Source: Sporosarcina sp. P33 (lineage in GTDB: Bacteria > Bacillota > Bacilli > Bacillales_A > Planococcaceae). Taken from it: a stretch of DNA of 64,000 bases. The DNA is taken from assembly GCF_002077155.1 (NCBI RefSeq), contig NZ_CP015027.1, positions 62,001-126,000 of the forward strand, read 5' to 3'. A program made the translations under genes and the position numbers. Within the stretch, counting starts at the first letter, position 1, and each line of letters starts with the position of its first letter. Below the pieces are notes generated by a model. The model made no database searches, had not been told where the DNA came from, and saw only the letters and a program-made list of their open reading frames with translations. Below, in pieces: positions 46,693 through 56,578 of this stretch.

Positions 46693-46750
46693 TTGTAAGA
46701 CCATATTATAGACCGGTTCTTTTACCGTTCCTATTTCTTTTTCTATATAA

Positions 46751-46804
46751 ATACCTGCAAGCTGGACACTTGAAAAAAGAGTGTGCAACCTGCAGGTATT
46801 TTCA
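46751..46804 (+). terminator. Terminator after the GMC dehydrogenase
   Basis: ATACCTGCA / TGCAGGTAT outer stem with an inner ACACT/GTGTG part, followed by TTTTC. Confidence 0.8.
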
Positions 46805-47182
46805 TTTATTGAATGTAAATAGTAGACGACTGGTGAATCCGCCCGGGGATAGTCTGGCCGCAGATGAAAGTAAACGGTTGTCAAATCCCTATGTCTTTCA
46901 AGTAACGTCTGGCGTGAATGGATCGTTTCTTGCGGCTGAGAATTCTCGGATTTTTGCTGCAGCCTACTGTAAGAGTGAACACCTGTTAAAGCACCTTCAT
47001 CTATCATATCTGAATCATGTATATCAGAAGGCTTTCTACGTTTTTAACATAGCGATTGTTTAGATTCTTCACAGCTTTGTTCAATTGTCCTTTTACTTTT
47101 TTTCGGTTCTCACTATTTGCAAGGTATACTGTACCTGAAATTTTCGTGAAATTACAGCTTTATGCCATCACCAAGCTGTAGC
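46805..47182. other. Intergenic region, no supported gene
   Basis: 378 bp. Short open frames on both strands lack RBS and recognisable homology. Possibly decayed sequence. No RNA gene or repeat recognised. Confidence 0.4.
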
Positions 47183-47228
47183 ACATACAAAAAGACAGTC
47201 CCAATAATTGGAACTGTCTTTTTGTATG
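47183..47228. terminator. Bidirectional terminator near the Spo0E-like gene
   Basis: ACATACAAAAAGACAGT / ACTGTCTTTTTGTATGT, a 17 bp perfect stem with A/T tracts on both sides. On the minus strand it ends the Spo0E-like gene 38 bp after its stop. Confidence 0.85.
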
Positions 47229-47266
47229 TAATGTTATTCTTGACGCGGCAAATTTAGCATCTAAAA

Positions 47267-47431
47267 TTATGAGCAAATGCCCTGTACTCTATTCAATAGA
47301 TTGTCCAGTTTTTGGCTGCATTTTATAACACTTGGATGAGTAAATCCGAAATGTTCCGCTTTCTTATACATAACTATTCTATTTACCTTAATTCTACACA
47401 ATAAGTAATACTTTTTGACAGCTATATTCAT
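47267..47431 (-). CDS. Spo0E-like aspartyl-phosphate phosphatase
   Basis: 54 residues from the ATG at 47431, 7 bp after GGAGG; the frame extends upstream but without an RBS. The C-terminal half HPSVIKCSQKLDNLL carries the Spo0E signature (SQ-L-D-L). The family is a helical hairpin that dephosphorylates Spo0A~P and delays sporulation. It is isolated between two transporter or oxidase genes. In this genome its presumed target spo0A is interrupted. Confidence 0.82.
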   Translation of the reverse strand: MNIAVKKYYLLCRIKVNRIVMYKKAEHFGFTHPSVIKCSQKLDNLLNRVQGICS

Positions 47432-48130
47432 TTCTATTCCTCCGTAATGATAATTACGCTTCAACCATGGTGCTATTTTCTTGATGTGCGCATAGAAGCA
47501 ACCTGTCTATCATATATAATCTGTGTTGAAAAGGATGTCGGATTATGGCCGACAGTAAAATCATTGTCCGTTTGTGACAACACTGTGTATGGTGATTGAA
47601 TATTCATGCATTTTGTTTGAAAAATACAGGCCTGCACATAATCTGAAAAGCTACAAACACTTCATGGCATGCGGACATTCTGCGAAAAGCAATTGCTTGT
47701 ACTTGCGGAAGAAAGCAGGTTATATACGGTTGACCAGACAAAATCCTGCTGAAAATAAGCAGGAAGGGTCCTGCAAAATTTATAGTGCGAATTTAATTGA
47801 CTTACTGTCACGTGTTCGTGTTAAAAGAGATATTGTATAGAAGTTTATCGAAGCTACAGATTTTGTAATGGTTTTCTTATATGAAAATAAATGCCATTCA
47901 TACTGCGCTTTATTTCTTTGTATTGGACTTTAGCAAAGAAGGAAATAAAAGGCGATATACGTACTGAAACTTGCATTCAGCGGGTTAGGAATTATAATGA
48001 TATAAGCGTAAAGAAAATAGGTGCCGGAACGTTGATAAAGTAATGCGTCGGACAGATATTACGAATCAAAAATTAGTGGTGAACGAACATTATCTGCAGA
48101 GCATTCCGGATCGATGAAAGAGGTTGTTAA
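47432..48130. other. Intergenic region before the efflux gene
   Basis: About 700 bp, AT-rich. An 88-codon frame at 47574-47840 has no RBS and no recognisable family, so it is not called. No promoter pair stands out; an RBS-like AGAGGTTG precedes the MFS start at 48131. Confidence 0.4.
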
Positions 48131-49594
48131 ATGGAAGAAAAGAAATATGAATTCCTGGCGGATAATCCGAATGTCAAAGTGCTGCCCATCATGCTGGCGC
48201 TTATCATTGGTGCATTCTTTGCCATTTTAAATGAAACTTTATTGAATATTGCACTGATCACATTGATGGATGAGTTTTCCATCACGTTACCGGCAGTGCA
48301 ATGGATGGCAACGGGTTTTATGCTTGTCATGGCCGTTGTCATACCGATTTCAGCATTGCTGCTTCAATGGTTCACGACACGTCAATTATTCATTGGGACG
48401 ATGAGTGTATTTACTGTCGGGACGATTGTGGCGGCCAGTGCGCCTGCATTTCCGGTTTTATTAACGGGGCGGCTTATTCAGGCTGTGGGTACTGGATTGT
48501 TGATGCCAATTATTTTCAATGTATTCCTCCTAATTTATCCGCCGCATCGGCGCGGGAAAATCATGGGACTTATCGGACTGGTGATCATGTTTGCGCCCGC
48601 GATCGGTCCTACATTGTCCGGAGTCATTGTGGAATATTTAGGATGGAGATATTTGTTCCTGCTCGTCATTCCTTTCTCGTTATTCTCCATCGCATTTGGC
48701 TATAAATATTTGATCAATATCACAGAGGTGACGAAGCCGAAAATCGATTATTTGTCGCTCGTATTTTCCTCGGCGGGCTTCGGCTCTCTCGTTTATGGAT
48801 TCAGTTCTGTCGGGGAAAGCGCGAAAGGTTTTGCAAGTCCGCTTGTCCTGCTGTTCATCGGTATCGGAGTGGCGGGCATTATATTATTCGCCATAAGACA
48901 ATTCAAGCTGAAAGAACCAGTCATGGACTTGCGCGTGTTCCGCTATCCGATGTTCACACACGCAGTGTTCATGTTCCTGATTATCATCATGGCGATGTTT
49001 GCGTCAGAAATCATCTTGCCGATCTATATGCAGGGCCCTCTCGCACTTTCTGCCGCGACCGCGGGCCTGATCTTATTGCCTGGCAGTGTATTAAATGGCA
49101 TCATGTCACCGTTCATGGGTTCTTTATTTGATAAATTTGGACCTCGGGTGCTGATGATTCCTTCAACGATCGTACTGAGCGGAACGATGTTCACGATGAG
49201 CCGGTTGACCATCGATACACCAATTTGGGTTGTTGTGGTTAGTTATATTCTGCTCATGCTGGCTATATCTGCGATAATGATGCCCGCAGAAACGAATGGG
49301 CTGAATCAGCTGCCGAAGCGTTTATATCCGCACGGGACAGCGGTTATGTCAACGCTGCAGCCTGTTGCCGGAGCCATCGGTGTGTCAATTTTCATCAGTG
49401 TTATGAATGCAAGACAATTACACTTCCTGGAGAAATCTGCTGCACCCGGAGATCCGCTGACTGCCGATTTGGCGCTGGTTGCCGGTGTGGAACTTGTCTA
49501 TTTCATTGCATTTGCGATGTCCCTTGCGGCAGTTATCCTGTCGTTTATCGTATACCGCGCCAAGCCAGAAGATGATGTTCAGGAAACGCACTAA
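48131..49594 (+). CDS. DHA2 family MFS multidrug efflux transporter (EmrB/QacA type)
   Basis: 487 residues, about 14 predicted membrane helices. LNETLLNIALITLMDEF in helix 1, WMATGFMLVMAVVIPISALLLQ in helix 2, GRLIQAVGTGLLMPI in helix 4, and the antiporter motif C region LVIMFAPAIGPTLSGVIVE in helix 5. Proton-driven drug export is the family role; the actual substrate is unknown. No TetR/MarR regulator is adjacent. Confidence 0.87.
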   Translation: MEEKKYEFLADNPNVKVLPIMLALIIGAFFAILNETLLNIALITLMDEFSITLPAVQWMATGFMLVMAVVIPISALLLQWFTTRQLFIGTMSVFTVGTIVAASAPAFPVLLTGRLIQAVGTGLLMPIIFNVFLLIYPPHRRGKIMGLIGLVIMFAPAIGPTLSGVIVEYLGWRYLFLLVIPFSLFSIAFGYKYLINITEVTKPKIDYLSLVFSSAGFGSLVYGFSSVGESAKGFASPLVLLFIGIGVAGIILFAIRQFKLKEPVMDLRVFRYPMFTHAVFMFLIIIMAMFASEIILPIYMQGPLALSAATAGLILLPGSVLNGIMSPFMGSLFDKFGPRVLMIPSTIVLSGTMFTMSRLTIDTPIWVVVVSYILLMLAISAIMMPAETNGLNQLPKRLYPHGTAVMSTLQPVAGAIGVSIFISVMNARQLHFLEKSAAPGDPLTADLALVAGVELVYFIAFAMSLAAVILSFIVYRAKPEDDVQETH

Positions 49595-49599
49595 TTAAG

Positions 49600-49635
49600 A
49601 TCCTTAATCCTATTCACAGGATTGAGGATTTTTTC
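49600..49635 (+). terminator. Terminator after the DHA2 efflux gene
   Basis: ATCCTTAATCCT-N6-AGGATTGAGGAT followed by six T. Confidence 0.88.
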
Positions 49636-49820
49636 TTGTTAAATGAATGTAAGTAAGGCAAGAGAATTGATTTCATTTACGGATCAGCACGTAATGAAGA
49701 GAGATCAGAAAAGGATGCGCAGTTCTGGCCGCATACAGCCTATGGAAGAAGATGGCCGCGTAAAGCGATTGACGAATTGAACGTGCGCGGGGGCTGTAAA
49801 TCGAAATGATGCGGCTAAAC

Positions 49821-49875
49821 AAAAAGTACGGGATTTGAAACGTTAATGAACGTTTTCAGAACCCGTACTTTTTCA
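49821..49875 (-). terminator. Terminator of the pyridoxal kinase gene
   Basis: AAAAAGTACGGG / CCCGTACTTTTT outer stem with an inner GAAACGTT/AACGTTTTC stem. It begins at the stop codon on the minus strand. Confidence 0.85.
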
Positions 49876-50712
49876 TAATAACATCCGTAAATATTTCTCG
49901 AAATTCACTCCCGCGACGACTGGCGTCTCGCTCAAATCCGTATCCTGTATCGCGGCAGACAAGAAATTTTCTGCCAGCGTGATAGACTGTTCCAAGTTCA
50001 TGCCGCGCATGCGGCCGCCCATAAGTACAGAAGCAAATAAATCACCTGTGCCGGAATAGCTTTTGCCATTATATGAAACAGAGCTATAGATCGTATGTGC
50101 ATCATTAATGTACATGTTGCCGACAGCGGCTTGCAGGCCGGGCGGATTGATGCCTGTGATGATGATTTCAGCGCGGGTTTCCTGCTGCAGCTGCCTGCCT
50201 GCTTCTTCAATGGCTTTCAAGTAATTCTTTTCGTCCGCAAAGCGGTGCAGTGCGTCATATGAAGAACCGGCCAGCAGACAGCATTCCGTAATATTCGGTG
50301 TTATAATGTCTGCTTGCGCAGCCAGAACTTTCATCTGCTCAAGCAGCCCGTCGGTAAAGTGATTGTATGCTTTCCCTTGATCACCAAGGACAGGATCTAC
50401 AAGCAAAAGTGTCCCGTCAGTGTAAAACACTTCAAGAAAATCAAAAATGTGGCGAATTTGCTCTTCACCGGTTATGTAGCCTGTATGGATACCGTCAAAT
50501 GAAGCACCAAGTTTACTCCATTCATCTGTGAAGACAGGGATCGCTCGGGTGAGGTCCTCGCAGAAATAACTTGGATATTCCGTTTGTGCAGATAAAACGG
50601 CGGTCGGCAGCGGGCATGCCTGAGCACCCATCACGGAAAGCACCGGGATGGCGGCAGTCAGTGAACACTTGCCGAATGAAGACAGATCTTGTATGACAGC
50701 AACTTTTTTCAT
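49873..50712 (-). CDS. pdxY: Pyridoxal/pyridoxamine kinase (PdxY-like, ribokinase superfamily)
   Basis: 279 residues. VIQDLSSFGKCSLTAAIPVLS at the N-terminus, GIHTGYI near 75, DPVLGDQGKAYN near 106, TPNITECCLLAG near 138, and the anion-hole GTGDLFASVLMGG near 222 with catalytic Asp. Salvage phosphorylation of B6 vitamers. RBS GGAGGTA. Divergent from the BluB-like gene. Confidence 0.9.
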   Translation of the reverse strand: MKKVAVIQDLSSFGKCSLTAAIPVLSVMGAQACPLPTAVLSAQTEYPSYFCEDLTRAIPVFTDEWSKLGASFDGIHTGYITGEEQIRHIFDFLEVFYTDGTLLLVDPVLGDQGKAYNHFTDGLLEQMKVLAAQADIITPNITECCLLAGSSYDALHRFADEKNYLKAIEEAGRQLQQETRAEIIITGINPPGLQAAVGNMYINDAHTIYSSVSYNGKSYSGTGDLFASVLMGGRMRGMNLEQSITLAENFLSAAIQDTDLSETPVVAGVNFEKYLRMLL

Positions 50713-50875
50713 GAGTACCTCCGTAAACAGCTATGTATTATACGTATCATACCATATAATTTCTATAGTTTTACGGCATATGCACGGGAGCATTCGAGAT
50801 ATACATATCCTTTTGGCCTGCTGTAAAATCTGCTACAATCAACGTACTGCAGCACGTATACTAGGGGGAGAAAAA

Positions 50876-51526
50876 ATGTTTACACAAGAAGAAAAAGACG
50901 CAGTCTACAAAGCCATCTACACGAGAAGAGATGTGCGAAGCTTTTTGCCGGATCCCATTCCGGAAACAGCGGTTCGCAGTATATTGGATGCAGCCCACCA
51001 CGCACCTTCCGTGGGATTTATGCAGCCATGGAATTTCATTTTAGTTTCATCAAATGAAGTGAAAGAAAAATTATCCTGGGCTGCGGAGAAGGAGCGGCGG
51101 GCGCTGGCAATTCATTATGAAGGAGAAAAAGAGACTAAGTTTTTAGGTCTGAAAGTGCAGGGCCTAAAAGAAGCGCCGCTGACCATCTGTGTGACATGCG
51201 ACCCGACGCGCGGCGGATCCCATGTACTCGGACGCAATTCGATCCCCGAGACGGATGTGCTGTCCACAGCGTGCGCCATACAGAATATGTGGCTGGCAGC
51301 CTGTGCGGAAGGATTGGCTCTTGGCTGGGTAAGTTTTTACAAGAAAAATGATGTGCGTGACATTTTAGAAATTCCTCCTCACATCGACCCCGTTGCACTG
51401 CTGTCGATCGGCTACACGGAACATTATCCGGCCAAACCTATATTGGAATCAGCAGACTGGGAAAAAAGAAGAGTGTTGGATCAGCTGATTTTTGCGGATA
51501 AATGGGGCGTGAAACCTGAAGCATAA
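50876..51526 (+). CDS. bluB: BluB-like 5,6-dimethylbenzimidazole synthase / nitroreductase-fold protein
   Basis: 216 residues from ATG 50876 (RBS AGGGGGAG); the frame is open much further upstream over the pdxY promoter, without an RBS. Nitroreductase fold with YTRRDVRSFLPDPIPETAVRSILDAAHHAPSVGFMQPWNF at the N-terminus, the BluB-type FMN site. BluB makes the lower ligand of cobalamin from FMN. The methylmalonyl-CoA mutase in this window needs cobalamin, which fits, but no other cobalamin gene is here. A plain nitroreductase is the alternative. Confidence 0.75.
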   Translation: MFTQEEKDAVYKAIYTRRDVRSFLPDPIPETAVRSILDAAHHAPSVGFMQPWNFILVSSNEVKEKLSWAAEKERRALAIHYEGEKETKFLGLKVQGLKEAPLTICVTCDPTRGGSHVLGRNSIPETDVLSTACAIQNMWLAACAEGLALGWVSFYKKNDVRDILEIPPHIDPVALLSIGYTEHYPAKPILESADWEKRRVLDQLIFADKWGVKPEA

Positions 51527-51694
51527 AATGTAAAGGATAAGTTTCCTATTTTCATAGCTCTGAAGCAAGATAACCCTTCATAGTACAGATGTTTATCGTG
51601 TCTGATTGGTGGTTATACTCCTGTTAGAAATGGATACACATCCGTAAAGAAACACATTTTTTTACGGAAAGTACGTTGTGGAGGAGCGATTTAC

Positions 51695-53341
51695 GTGGAG
51701 AATAACGAACTTAAACAGAGCGAAGCGGAAATGAATAAGCGGGAAATTCTAACAACACGCCAGGGGCATCCTGTATCAGACAATCAAAATATCCGAACGA
51801 TTGGTGACCGGGGTCCCGCTACTCTTGAGAACTATCATTTTATCGAAAAAATATCACATTTCGATCGGGAAGAAATACCTGAACGGGTCGTTCATGCACG
51901 AGGTTCGGGGGCATTTGGCTATTTTGAAACCTACGGAAAAGTCGGCGGCGAGCCGGTTGAAAAATATACTCGCGCGAAAGTATTTTCTGGTGCCGGAAAA
52001 AGAACGCCGCTAGTCGCGCGATTCTCCACTGTACCAGGTGCTAAAGATTCGCCTGAAACAGCCCGGGACCCGCGTGGGTTTGCTGTAAAGATGTATACAG
52101 AAGACGGCAACTGGGATTTGGTCGGTAATAATCTGAAGATCTTTTTCATTCGTGATGCGATGAAATTTCCTGATATGATTCATGCGTTTAAAGCGGATCC
52201 TGCTTCCAATGTACCGCACCCGCAGCGCATGTTTGATTTTGTCTCCCGTTCGCCGGAATCTATTCATATGATCACGTTTTTATTCTCGCCGTGGGGAATT
52301 CCTGCCACCTACCGTCACATGCAAGGCTCCGGTGTGAATACTTACAAATGGGTCAATGACAAGGGCGAGGCAGTTCTGGTGAAGTATCATTGGGAGCCCA
52401 AGCAAGGTATCCGAAATTTAACACAGGAAGATGCTGACGCCGTGCAGGCGAAAAACGTCGGGCATGCGACGCAAGATTTGTCTGAAGCCATTGAACGTAA
52501 AGAATATCCTGAATGGGAACTGTTCGTGCAGCTTATGGAAGACGGATACCATCCGGAACTCGATTTTGATCCTCTTGATAATACGAAGCTCTGGCCGGAA
52601 GAACAGTTTCCCTGGCTGCCCGTAGGTAAGATGGTATTAGACCGCAATCCGGATGATTTTCATATGGATATTGAGCAAGCCGCTTTTGGAACTGGCGTGC
52701 TGGTGGATGGAATGGATTTTTCCGATGATAAGATGCTGCAAGGCCGTACATTCTCGTATTCCGATACGCAGCGGCATCGGATCGGCACAAATTACTTGCA
52801 GTTACCTGTAAATGCACCGAAAAAAGAGGTGCGGACAAACCAGCAGCGCGGTCAAATGGATTATCGGGATCGGCGCGAAGCAGGGGAGAATCCGCATATT
52901 AATTATGAGCCTTCTATGCTCGGCGGATTACAGGAAGCTGCTAGAGAAACGCGTCCCCCGCACAGACCAGCGTACAACGCAGCAGCGATGAGCGCGCCAA
53001 TTGACCGGCCGAATAACTATGGGCAGGCAGGTGAAACATTCCGCCGTTTCGAAGAGTGGGAACGGGAGGAATTAATCAAAAATCTCTCAGAAGCACTCGC
53101 CGCATGCGATGTGCGGATTCAAGAGGCAATGATCGAACATTTCAGTAAAGCAGACGAAGAGTATGGCCGCCTAGTCAAAGCGGGTATTGAAGAGAAAATG
53201 AAAGAACTAGAAAGCTCTGCTTCACAGCCGGACGTCCCCGGCCGTGAAGCCGGCCAGTCAAAATTTGGGCAAGGCACGCCTGATTCTTCAAAAGCGGCAG
53301 CAGATGCAGCGGATAAAGGCCGTGAAGCAGATCCTTATTGA
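51695..53341 (+). CDS. katA: Heme catalase
   Basis: 548 residues, GTG start after GGAGGAG. Active-site His in [14 protein letters not shown] near residue 69, Asn in [15 protein letters not shown] near 142, proximal heme Tyr in [17 protein letters not shown] near 350. A low-complexity Ala/Gly/Asp-rich tail (about 508-548) extends beyond the core. Breaks down hydrogen peroxide. No PerR box is visible upstream. Confidence 0.95.
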   Translation: MENNELKQSEAEMNKREILTTRQGHPVSDNQNIRTIGDRGPATLENYHFIEKISHFDREEIPERVVHARGSGAFGYFETYGKVGGEPVEKYTRAKVFSGAGKRTPLVARFSTVPGAKDSPETARDPRGFAVKMYTEDGNWDLVGNNLKIFFIRDAMKFPDMIHAFKADPASNVPHPQRMFDFVSRSPESIHMITFLFSPWGIPATYRHMQGSGVNTYKWVNDKGEAVLVKYHWEPKQGIRNLTQEDADAVQAKNVGHATQDLSEAIERKEYPEWELFVQLMEDGYHPELDFDPLDNTKLWPEEQFPWLPVGKMVLDRNPDDFHMDIEQAAFGTGVLVDGMDFSDDKMLQGRTFSYSDTQRHRIGTNYLQLPVNAPKKEVRTNQQRGQMDYRDRREAGENPHINYEPSMLGGLQEAARETRPPHRPAYNAAAMSAPIDRPNNYGQAGETFRRFEEWEREELIKNLSEALAACDVRIQEAMIEHFSKADEEYGRLVKAGIEEKMKELESSASQPDVPGREAGQSKFGQGTPDSSKAAADAADKGREADPY

Positions 53342-53411
53342 CGAAGAGTCATAAGGCTAGAGACAGCCTCGGTTAACTGACTAAAAATTTGTTGTAAACT
53401 TGAGATGTATT

Positions 53412-53478
53412 ACACCTGTATAGGAAACAAACGTTACTGTTCAAGCAATCACGTTTGTATCTTACGCAGGTGTTTTTC
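53412..53478 (+). terminator. Terminator after katA
   Basis: ACACCTG / CAGGTGT outer stem plus an AACAAACGT / ACGTTTGT inner stem, then TTTTT. Confidence 0.78.
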
Positions 53479-53630
53479 TACTACTGCATCAATTTTTTCA
53501 CTGACTACAGGCAATTCATTAGTTATAAATATTCAGCACTTCTGCTATGACTTGGAAGTACCGTTTTAAAACGAGAATGGAAGTGGCTGTTAACATGTCA
53601 GAGATACTATGCAGGCTTTTCCATCAAATA

Positions 53631-53671
53631 AAAGAACCGGGGAATACAAATTGTATAATCCCGGTTCCTTT
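53631..53671. terminator. Hairpin terminator of the ArsR-type relic
   Basis: AAAGAACCGGGGA / TCCCGGTTCCTTT around an AT-rich loop that is itself a dyad (ACAAATTGT). On the minus strand it follows the relic's stop by 5 bp. Confidence 0.75.
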
Positions 53672-53676
53672 ACTTG

Positions 53677-53796
53677 CTACTCCTTATCCTCTGCATATTC
53701 TTTAAGGGCTAACAGCCTTTTGTCCCAATATTGCTCAAAGAAGCTAAGCCAGTCCTTTAGCGCAAGCAGGTGATCTATCTGGCAATCAGCAAGACT
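53677..53796 (-). pseudogene. C-terminal relic of an ArsR-type regulator
   Basis: A 39-codon frame with no start, bounded upstream by TAA. It ends LKDWLSFFEQYWDKRLLAL…EYAEDKE. This resembles the C-terminal helix of ArsR-family regulators that accompany SRPBCC proteins (W-x3-F-x2-F/YW-x4-L-x2-L). The helix-turn-helix part is missing, yet the native terminator remains. Assignment is by pattern only. Confidence 0.5.
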
Positions 53797-54547
53797 TTAC
53801 CGTTAGCTTGCAATATTTCTTAGTTTACCAGGGAAAATGGGTAAATAACTGCGATCTGTATACACAAAACATGCTATTTATTTTGCTAGTAAAATAAATA
53901 CTTTTTTCTCGATTAAAGTAGTTAAAATATTCGGAATTGCGTTGACAAATTGCTTTTTATACGTAAAATAAGCAGTAGTAAAGATATTCCAATGCGGCCA
54001 TCTAGAAAAAGGCGCACAAATAAAAACGGTGTTAATTATATGTTTGCATGCACATAGGGGTATGAAGGAAAGCATATAGAATCGCTGTTTCCTCACTGTT
54101 ATTAACCTGGCAATTACTCGTAGAAAAATACCTGAAAAGAGACCAGCCAGAGAAAACAGATAAGAAAACTTGTGCCCCCTGGACAAATAGACGATCAGGC
54201 AGCATGTTCAGAAGAGTGGGTGAAATATAAGGATAAAACAAAATGATAAAACTGGTTTTAATTCAAGTAATGGCTTCACTTATTTGTGTGGCATTGTCGC
54301 GGACGACAGATGTTTTTATCTATTTCTGCCTTACATCAACAGCAAATTATACGCTGTAAGTAATTCAGATTCGGGAGTCCAAATGCATGCCTATGAATAT
54401 CCTGTTGCCAGTCACTTAATTTTGAATAAAACATAGAAGGAAAGGAATGATGTATTGGCTGTATGTTTCTGTTAATCAAAAATCATTTATCTGTCTCTAG
54501 TCGGAATCGATTCAACACTAAAAAATCGAGTATGCGGAGGAATAAAA
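53797..54547. other. Intergenic region, probably decayed sequence
   Basis: About 750 bp. A 102-codon minus-strand frame and a 38-codon plus-strand frame (54243-54359, starting MIKLVLIQVMASL) lack family resemblance. The short one has a weak RBS (AAGGAT) and one hydrophobic stretch, so a small membrane peptide cannot be excluded. No RNA gene recognised. Confidence 0.4.
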
Positions 54548-55618
54548 ATGAGAAAAAATTATCTGATTTCATTCTTACTGATCTTGACTGTTATTATTTT
54601 AGCAGCATGCAACAGCAGCGCTGATGATGGCGAAAAAATAGTTGAAAAAGTCGCAGCAGATGAGAAAGAAAAGATTACGCTGAAACTTGCTACGGCACAA
54701 GCTGATACTCACTCTATGACTGAACACGTTTTTAAACCGTTGATGGAAAAAGTAACAGAGCAAACTGATGGTCAAGTTGAATTTGAATTTTATCCTGCAG
54801 AGCAATTAGGAAAAGCTGCTGATTTATATGACTTAGTCAGTACCGGCGTAGCAGACATAGGTTACTATGTTGCGGCTTACACCCCTAATGAAATGCCTAT
54901 TTCAAGCGCATTGCTGGGGATACCGGGCTTATATAAAACTGCTTATGAAGGTACTATGACGTATCATGATTTAATTGATAATAGTCCTATTTTGGAAACG
55001 GATTTCCTGAATAATGGCGTCAGACCTATTTTTAATTATGATGCTCCCGGGAACGAATTATGGTCAAAAAAGAAACCTATCAAAACTCCGCAAGATATTA
55101 AAGGATTAAAAGTTAGGGTTACAGGCGAAGTGTTAAATCATGCAATGATTGCGCTTGATGCAAATCCAGTAAACATTACACTGTCAGACATGTATGAGGG
55201 GTTTGATAGAGGAGTTTACGATGTGTTAAATTTAAATGCTCAATCTACCAGGGATTATGGAATGGCTGAATTGATAAAGTACGGAACTAGAGGAATGGGC
55301 TTTGGCAGTGTTGCGGCAGGTTTAGTTATTAATGAGAAAGTGTTTCAAGGATTGCCTGAAGATGTTCAGCAAATCATTCAGCAAGTAGGAGAAGAATTGA
55401 CAGAGAGTAATGCGATCAGATCAGATGAATATATATCGGAAACATTTGAAAAGTTCACTGAAGACGGCATCGAAGTTTATGAATTGACTGAAGCGGATAA
55501 AGAAGCGTGGAATAACTACTTTGCCGAAATTGAAGCGGATTGGGTCGATAAAGTAAATAAACCTGAATTTCAAGAGACGTTAACCGCATTTAAGGAAATT
55601 TCAGAGAAGTATCGCTGA
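54548..55618 (+). CDS. TRAP transporter substrate-binding lipoprotein (DctP family)
   Basis: 356 residues. Lipoprotein signal with lipobox ILAACNSS (Cys near residue 21). DctP body: LKLATAQADTHSMTEHVFKPLMEKV near 45, FEFYPAEQLGKAADLYDLVSTGVADIGYY near 80, and DIKGLKVRVTGEVLN near 183. Binds a carboxylate-type ligand for a Na+-driven TRAP transporter. The membrane subunits DctQ and DctM are absent before and after it in this window. RBS GGAGG. Confidence 0.9.
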   Translation: MRKNYLISFLLILTVIILAACNSSADDGEKIVEKVAADEKEKITLKLATAQADTHSMTEHVFKPLMEKVTEQTDGQVEFEFYPAEQLGKAADLYDLVSTGVADIGYYVAAYTPNEMPISSALLGIPGLYKTAYEGTMTYHDLIDNSPILETDFLNNGVRPIFNYDAPGNELWSKKKPIKTPQDIKGLKVRVTGEVLNHAMIALDANPVNITLSDMYEGFDRGVYDVLNLNAQSTRDYGMAELIKYGTRGMGFGSVAAGLVINEKVFQGLPEDVQQIIQQVGEELTESNAIRSDEYISETFEKFTEDGIEVYELTEADKEAWNNYFAEIEADWVDKVNKPEFQETLTAFKEISEKYR

Positions 55619-55769
55619 GTAAGCTAAAGGTACTAATCGTCGTTTGAGAAATTTTGATTGGCGGGTCATATGACTGTCTGTAAATTCCAATAGGAAACTT
55701 GTTTTGATAGTAAGAATCAAGTATGTAAATAATAACTAATTAAATGAACTTATGACGGGGTGAAAAGCT

Positions 55770-56549
55770 ATTACTTATAAAAAAATTCTAGTAGAGAAAA
55801 CAGGACATCTAGCCTACATTATTATTAACTCGCCAGAGCAGAGAAACGCATTAAGTAAAACAACCCTTACTGAAATAAAGGATGCGCTGGAGAAGCTGCA
55901 AACAGATCATGACGCAGGGTGTATAATTTTTACCGGCAAAGGAGAAAAATCATTTGCAGCCGGAGCAGATATTAGCCAACTAAAAAATCGTTCGCCATTG
56001 GACGTACTTGCAACCGGCAGTATGCAGGATATATACGATTATATTGAAGCATATGAAAAGCCGACAATCGCCATGATCAATGGATACGCACTGGGCGGAG
56101 GATGTGAGCTTGCTATGGCGTGCGACATTCGGATTGCATCTGACAATGCAAAATTTGGTCTTCCAGAATTGAATCTGGGTGTCATACCGGGGGCAGGCGG
56201 AACCCAGCGAATGGCCAGATTAATCGGGAAAGGAAGAGCCATTGAATTAATTTTAACCGGCAAAATGATTTCTGCAGAAGAAGCTGAGAAAATAGGGCTG
56301 GTTTCAGAGGCTGTCCCTCCTGATCAATTAAAGGAAGCTGTGGAGAGAACGGCAACCCAAATTTTGTCCAAAGGTCCAGTGGCTGTGAAACTCGCAAAAG
56401 TGGTTATTCATGCAGGTTTTGATACAGATATGAAAACGGGCCAATTACTAGAGGAATTGGCGCAAGCTATTCTTTTTTCAACGGAAGATAAAAATGAAGG
56501 AACTAGTGCTTTCATGGAGAAACGCACTCCTGAGTTTATATCAAAATAG
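55770..56549 (+). CDS. Enoyl-CoA hydratase/isomerase family protein with an apparent ATT start
   Basis: The frame is full crotonase length (259 residues) only if it begins at ATT 55770, giving ITYKKILVEKTGHLAY. GGGG (55757-55760) lies 9 bp before. An in-frame TGA at 55761 and the lack of ATG, GTG or TTG before residue 77 exclude a normal start; the first (TTG 55998) would remove the first oxyanion-hole segment SFAAGADIS. The rest is intact: GYALGGGCELAMACD near 107, LPELNLGVIPGAGGTQR with catalytic Glu near 132. Hydrates 2-enoyl-CoA; substrate unknown. ATT may be a true rare start or a mutated ATG. Confidence 0.8.
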   Translation: MTYKKILVEKTGHLAYIIINSPEQRNALSKTTLTEIKDALEKLQTDHDAGCIIFTGKGEKSFAAGADISQLKNRSPLDVLATGSMQDIYDYIEAYEKPTIAMINGYALGGGCELAMACDIRIASDNAKFGLPELNLGVIPGAGGTQRMARLIGKGRAIELILTGKMISAEEAEKIGLVSEAVPPDQLKEAVERTATQILSKGPVAVKLAKVVIHAGFDTDMKTGQLLEELAQAILFSTEDKNEGTSAFMEKRTPEFISK

Positions 56550-56578
56550 AAAGCACGAACCTCTTCAGTGTACATGCC

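Noticed and set aside
46660-47063. Overlapping 97- and 115-codon frames on opposite strands after the GMC gene
   Set aside because: They run over the GMC terminator and each other; no RBS or family resemblance.
47574-47840. 88-codon plus-strand frame
   Set aside because: No RBS, atypical composition, no recognisable motif in a decayed AT-rich region.
50713-50875. Cobalamin riboswitch before bluB
   Set aside because: The gap is too short and no B12-box-like sequence is seen.
51527-51694. PerR box before katA
   Set aside because: No TTATAAT-N-ATTATAA-like dyad could be found.
53878-54186. 102-codon minus-strand frame
   Set aside because: Cys- and Phe-rich composition typical of antisense of AT-rich DNA; no RBS, no family.
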